A DNA stretch of 64,000 nt from the NCBI GenBank assembly GCA_019009955.1, contig CM032233.1, positions 111,247,001 through 111,311,000 on the forward strand, given 5' to 3'. The notes beneath the pieces are model-generated. The model made no database searches and was not told the DNA's origin. It saw only the letters and a program-made list of their open reading frames with translations. Source of the DNA: Riptortus pedestris. Lineage: Eukaryota > Arthropoda > Insecta > Hemiptera > Alydidae. Of the stretch, positions 60,688 through 64,000 are shown piece after piece; position 1 is the stretch's first letter; every line of letters starts with the position of its first letter. Made by a program: the position numbers and the translations under genes.

Positions 60688-62174
60688 ATTAAAATATTTC
60701 ATCTTAACAACATGCGAGTTTATAATTATGTGGATATTTTCTTTCATTTCTTTGTATATTACATGATTGTTCTGTTGATTCCATTTAAAATTGGCTAATT
60801 TGTATTTCTATACCTCCAGCTTGTTAGTTCTGACGTGGTCTCTGAGGACCTAGGTAGAATTTTTTTTTTCTATATTCTCTTTGAGAACACCTGAAGAGTT
60901 TACAAAGAGGATTTGATACATGTGAGGAGGACGAAAATAAATAAGTGAAAATGATTTTCGTTTTTTTTTTTCTGCTTCTTCATTTGACCTACCGATATTT
61001 TCCTATAATAAAGCAAAGAAAAAAAAGCTGCACTAAAAAATACGAAACAAGGACACTTTAAACATTTATCTGACTGAAGAAGAAATCCTATTCTTCGAGC
61101 ATGTATTCATAAAAGAATAACGAAAGTCTTAAGTAGTGGAATGAATTGCAAACAATAAATTGCATTTACTAATTCTTCAACTGAATAAGGGGGTGGAGAA
61201 AAAAGTTAACAGAGAAATATAAGTACAGAAAAAAGGGAACACAAAAACTTGTGTGCGCCTGTAAATAAAATTTCAACTTCTAAGATAATTTACTGTTATT
61301 AATAATGAACTCTCCAATACATTTTGTACACGCACAACGGTGGAAAACTTTATAGTTTTTCGTCTAATTTGGAAAAATTCAATTGTCTAATGCTACTTAG
61401 GTGTTGGAATGCTAAAATGCCTGTTTTCTGGAACAAGTCTCAAACCCCCAAATAAAACTTGCTTTCTATCCCTTGCAGTGACAAGCTAAAAAACAATTCA
61501 GTATTCAAAAGTATACACCTACATCATGATTAACCTAGAAAGTGTTCAATATGTATACTAGGAATAAAACAACACACAAAAAAGCATAATTTGGTAATTC
61601 AGTACACCAAAACCACGACATCACTAGATCGTAATTGTGGTCTTTAGCATGCTCAATATGGACGTGGAACTGTATGTATAACTAAAACATTGGTTTGTTC
61701 TTGATTCTCAGTAGCACTGTTTTGCTTGTTTATTTGTCACTTTACTTTGTGATGAGAATCTTGTACTACTTTATACTCTTTCGGTAGGCAGTTTACGTGA
61801 TTTCGTTCTATAATATCCATTCATTCCAGCTTAGTTACATAAAAAGGTGTTATACATAAAAAAAACTGGCTGCTGAGGATGATACGTCATAAATTCGAAA
61901 CATTGCAACTAAAACGCCACATTTTATCATCAAACTGCTATTATTTTTATATGAATGGGGTCAACTCACACTTAACAGTATTCCGTTTGGACTCAATAAA
62001 TGTCAATCCAATAAAAATTATTCCTCATCATCGTATTAAAACAAACAAAAATCATTTTCTAACCACTGTTTAACTAATTTAAAGTAACTTCAAATTATAT
62101 GAGACATTTTAAACAATTTTCCAGATTGTTGCAATAATAAACTACTCTGTAAGCCACAAGTATTTTGCTGTTTT
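60688..62174. other. NFI intron, nothing recognised
   Basis: AT-rich DNA with A and T runs. A 64-codon frame at 61879 is motif-free. Confidence 0.45.
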
Positions 62175-62290
62175 CGCAGATTTCCCAGAAGCATTCTGGA
62201 AATCAGCTATTGAGGTTGTACTGATTTTTGAAAAATCCCTCAAATGCCCATCAAACCTACTTAGGAAATGGCGATAATGAGGCCCATTCA

Positions 62291-62339
<49 letters not shown>

Positions 62340-63675
62340 TAGATATATAGATATATATATATATATATTTGCCCGTTACCTCTCTAGCAATTTGTCTTTA
62401 ATCGTTACCAAACTCGATATATAAGCGTTTTATGTAAAAAGGAAGACCAAGTTCGTTAACGGCTGAAATTGGACTGGAGGGGGGGGGGGGGTTAGAAGAG
62501 AGCAAAATCAAAAATTCGAAATATCTTCCTTACTATAAGTCAGATAGAAAAAGTGTACATAACAATTGCCTGTTATCACTCTAGAGGTCGTTGTTTTTGT
62601 TACCAAATTCGATATACAAGTGCTTTATGTAAAACTAAAGTAAAACTTTTATGTAAAGATCAAGTTCGTTAACGGTTGAAATCGGACAGTGGGAAGGGGG
62701 GGCTAGTAGAGAGGAATTTCGAAAATTGAAAATATCTTCGTTGTCATACGTCGGATCAAAAAATTGTATAAAACCAATCTCATTGCAAATTAAATGTACG
62801 ATACTTTTTATACATTTATTCTCTGCCTTGAATATTAACCGAGATATTTGAATTTTTTAGTTTTCAGTCTTCAGCAAACCCACACTCCAATTTATGTCCC
62901 ATAAACAATACTCTGTTCTATAATAAACCACTTTATTCGAAGCTTAAATACAAAATTTATTTTCAAGAAACCTTTTTTATACTAGATACGTGCAAATACG
63001 TTCTGTCAATCCCCCCCCCCCCGTATAGAGCTAATCTTATTCTGAATTTAGTTGCCTATAAATGTTGTTATGTATATATTTTCTGTATGATGAATATTAA
63101 ACGAGATATACCCCTACTCATGCCATATTAACGATACGCTGTTATATCATGATCCAAATCATTCTAAGCTTAAATTCTGAATAATGTTTTCAAGAAACCT
63201 TGTTTATGTTAGATACAAGCAAATTTGTTGTGTGATAAAGTCATCAATTTTACGTTTCTTGTTTCGAAAATGTACTTGATCTATACTAACTGATATTTCA
63301 CGATTTCACGTCAACACTAAAGATCATATTTGTTATAGGCAGTGATTGGAGCTAGAATAGTCGGGGTCTATGAGGGGGGGGGATATCCATAATTCGAAAT
63401 ATCTCCGTCATAATGAGTAAAATCGTAAAATGTTATACGACCAATCTTGTTACACTATTGATGGTCTACAATTGTTGTTCAATGCATTTTTAACTGAAGT
63501 ATTAAGCCAGTTATTCGTACTTTCTTGCTTTCAGTCTTTAGTAGCCGCCCCCCCTTTCAACTCATCTTTCTTTTTACATAGAAATAGGGAATACGTTGTG
63601 ATAAGTGATCAAAAGTGTGTTATACCACCATGTGAGTAATCTGAATACTGTCCCTGCGCGACGGACTTCTTTTTA
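62175..63675 (+). repeat. Compound HINE-like array with a remodelled 5' hairpin
   Basis: Starts CGCAGATTTCCCAGAAGCAT with TCTGGAAATCAGCT, so the hairpin is kept although its centre has changed. An AT/GATA tract follows. Then come three successive interior sections (62390-62560, 62575-63010, 63010-63300), each restarting at landmarks such as CTCTAGAGGTCG or GTTAACGGTTGAAATCGG. A variant-subfamily tail ends TCCCTGCGCGACGGACTTCT. This is a tandem or nested array and not a single unit. Confidence 0.7.
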
Positions 63676-63966
63676 TGTTACTGTGCGACATTGCAACTCA
63701 TGTTTCTTGGAAATATCTTGAAGGTTTACGATTATTTTAAAGAATAGGATCAAACATTTCTAAGCAATGTAGAAAATCATGCACTCTATTTTATTAGGTA
63801 ATGGCACTTAATTCGATATGTAAAGAAAATGATAAATCATGCAACTATTAAAGATTGGTTTTCTTATTTCAAGACAATAGAAGTTCAAAATCAAAGAATT
63901 ACATCATAAAGTCGTTGAGTACCAAGGTCCATATCACTACTATCCAAGTTTTTAGGCAAGGAGGTA

Positions 63967-64000
<34 letters not shown>
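63676..64000. other. AT-rich end with poly-T run
   Basis: No gene seen. The last 31 bases or so (from about 63970) are all T. This may be the A-tail of a minus-strand retroposon that continues outside the window, or an assembly edge. Confidence 0.5.

Overview
The window is AT-rich nuclear DNA from an animal, most likely an arthropod and probably an insect. Two short exons of one gene are spliced over kilobases, and the rest is mostly transposable elements and (AT)n/(CT)n/(CA)n microsatellites. The species cannot be named from the sequence alone. There is no sign of bacterial gene organisation, CRISPR arrays or operons.

The only cellular gene I can support is nuclear factor I (NfI/CTF), on the + strand. 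Exon 33358-33549 and exon 45726-45909 encode adjacent parts of the DNA-binding domain and join in phase 0 across a 12.2 kb intron. No other NFI exon is visible. The simplest reading is that the window lies inside the gene, with at least 33 kb of intron or upstream sequence on the left and at least 18 kb of intron on the right.

The dominant structure is one dispersed non-autonomous element family at about 29 loci, on both strands. A canonical copy (about 560-690 bp) begins with a near-palindrome, AGCAGATTTCCC/GGGAAATCAGCT. It then has a conserved block of about 110 bp, a variable (AT)n tract, a G-rich interior, a subterminal inverted copy of the start (GGGAAATCTGCT), a GC hairpin (ACGCAGCCCCTGCGT) and the terminus GACGGACTTTTT. 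Subterminal inverted repeats, a central microsatellite and a 3' hairpin before a T-run are the architecture of Helentron-associated elements (HINE/DINE-1 type), so I call these HINE-like. Several tail types exist. Many copies are fragments, and some have been split by later insertions.

Region by region: 1-2.6 kb HINE-like copies; 2.6-9 kb unannotated; 9-10.2 kb a compound microsatellite and a full HINE copy; 14.5-16 kb foldback repeats; 16-20.6 kb five HINE copies in the same orientation; 21.2-23.8 kb a HINE split by a second hairpin-ended family and by a LINE; 25-29.3 kb LINE fragments, hairpin-family copies and HINEs; 32-33 kb a HINE just before NFI exon A; 35-43 kb mainly minus-strand HINEs; 43.3-44.2 kb a hairpin-family copy; 44.9-45.7 kb a TIR DNA transposon ending 49 bp before NFI exon B; 48.6-55.7 kb a complete Ty3/Gypsy-type LTR retrotransposon with a 5-bp target duplication, inserted into a HINE; 55.95-57.56 kb a Tc1-like transposon with two-tier inverted repeats; 59-60 kb a LINE fragment and a 200-bp segment identical, in inverse orientation, to 39.2-39.4 kb; 60-63.7 kb more HINEs; and a poly-T run at the window end.

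The LTR retrotransposon has a primer-binding site, Gag zinc knuckles, protease, RT, RNase H, integrase and a polypurine tract, but its reading frame is broken many times. The 3' halves of its two LTRs differ mostly by single-base insertions and deletions, so part of the breakage may be sequence error rather than decay. All alignments here were made by eye.
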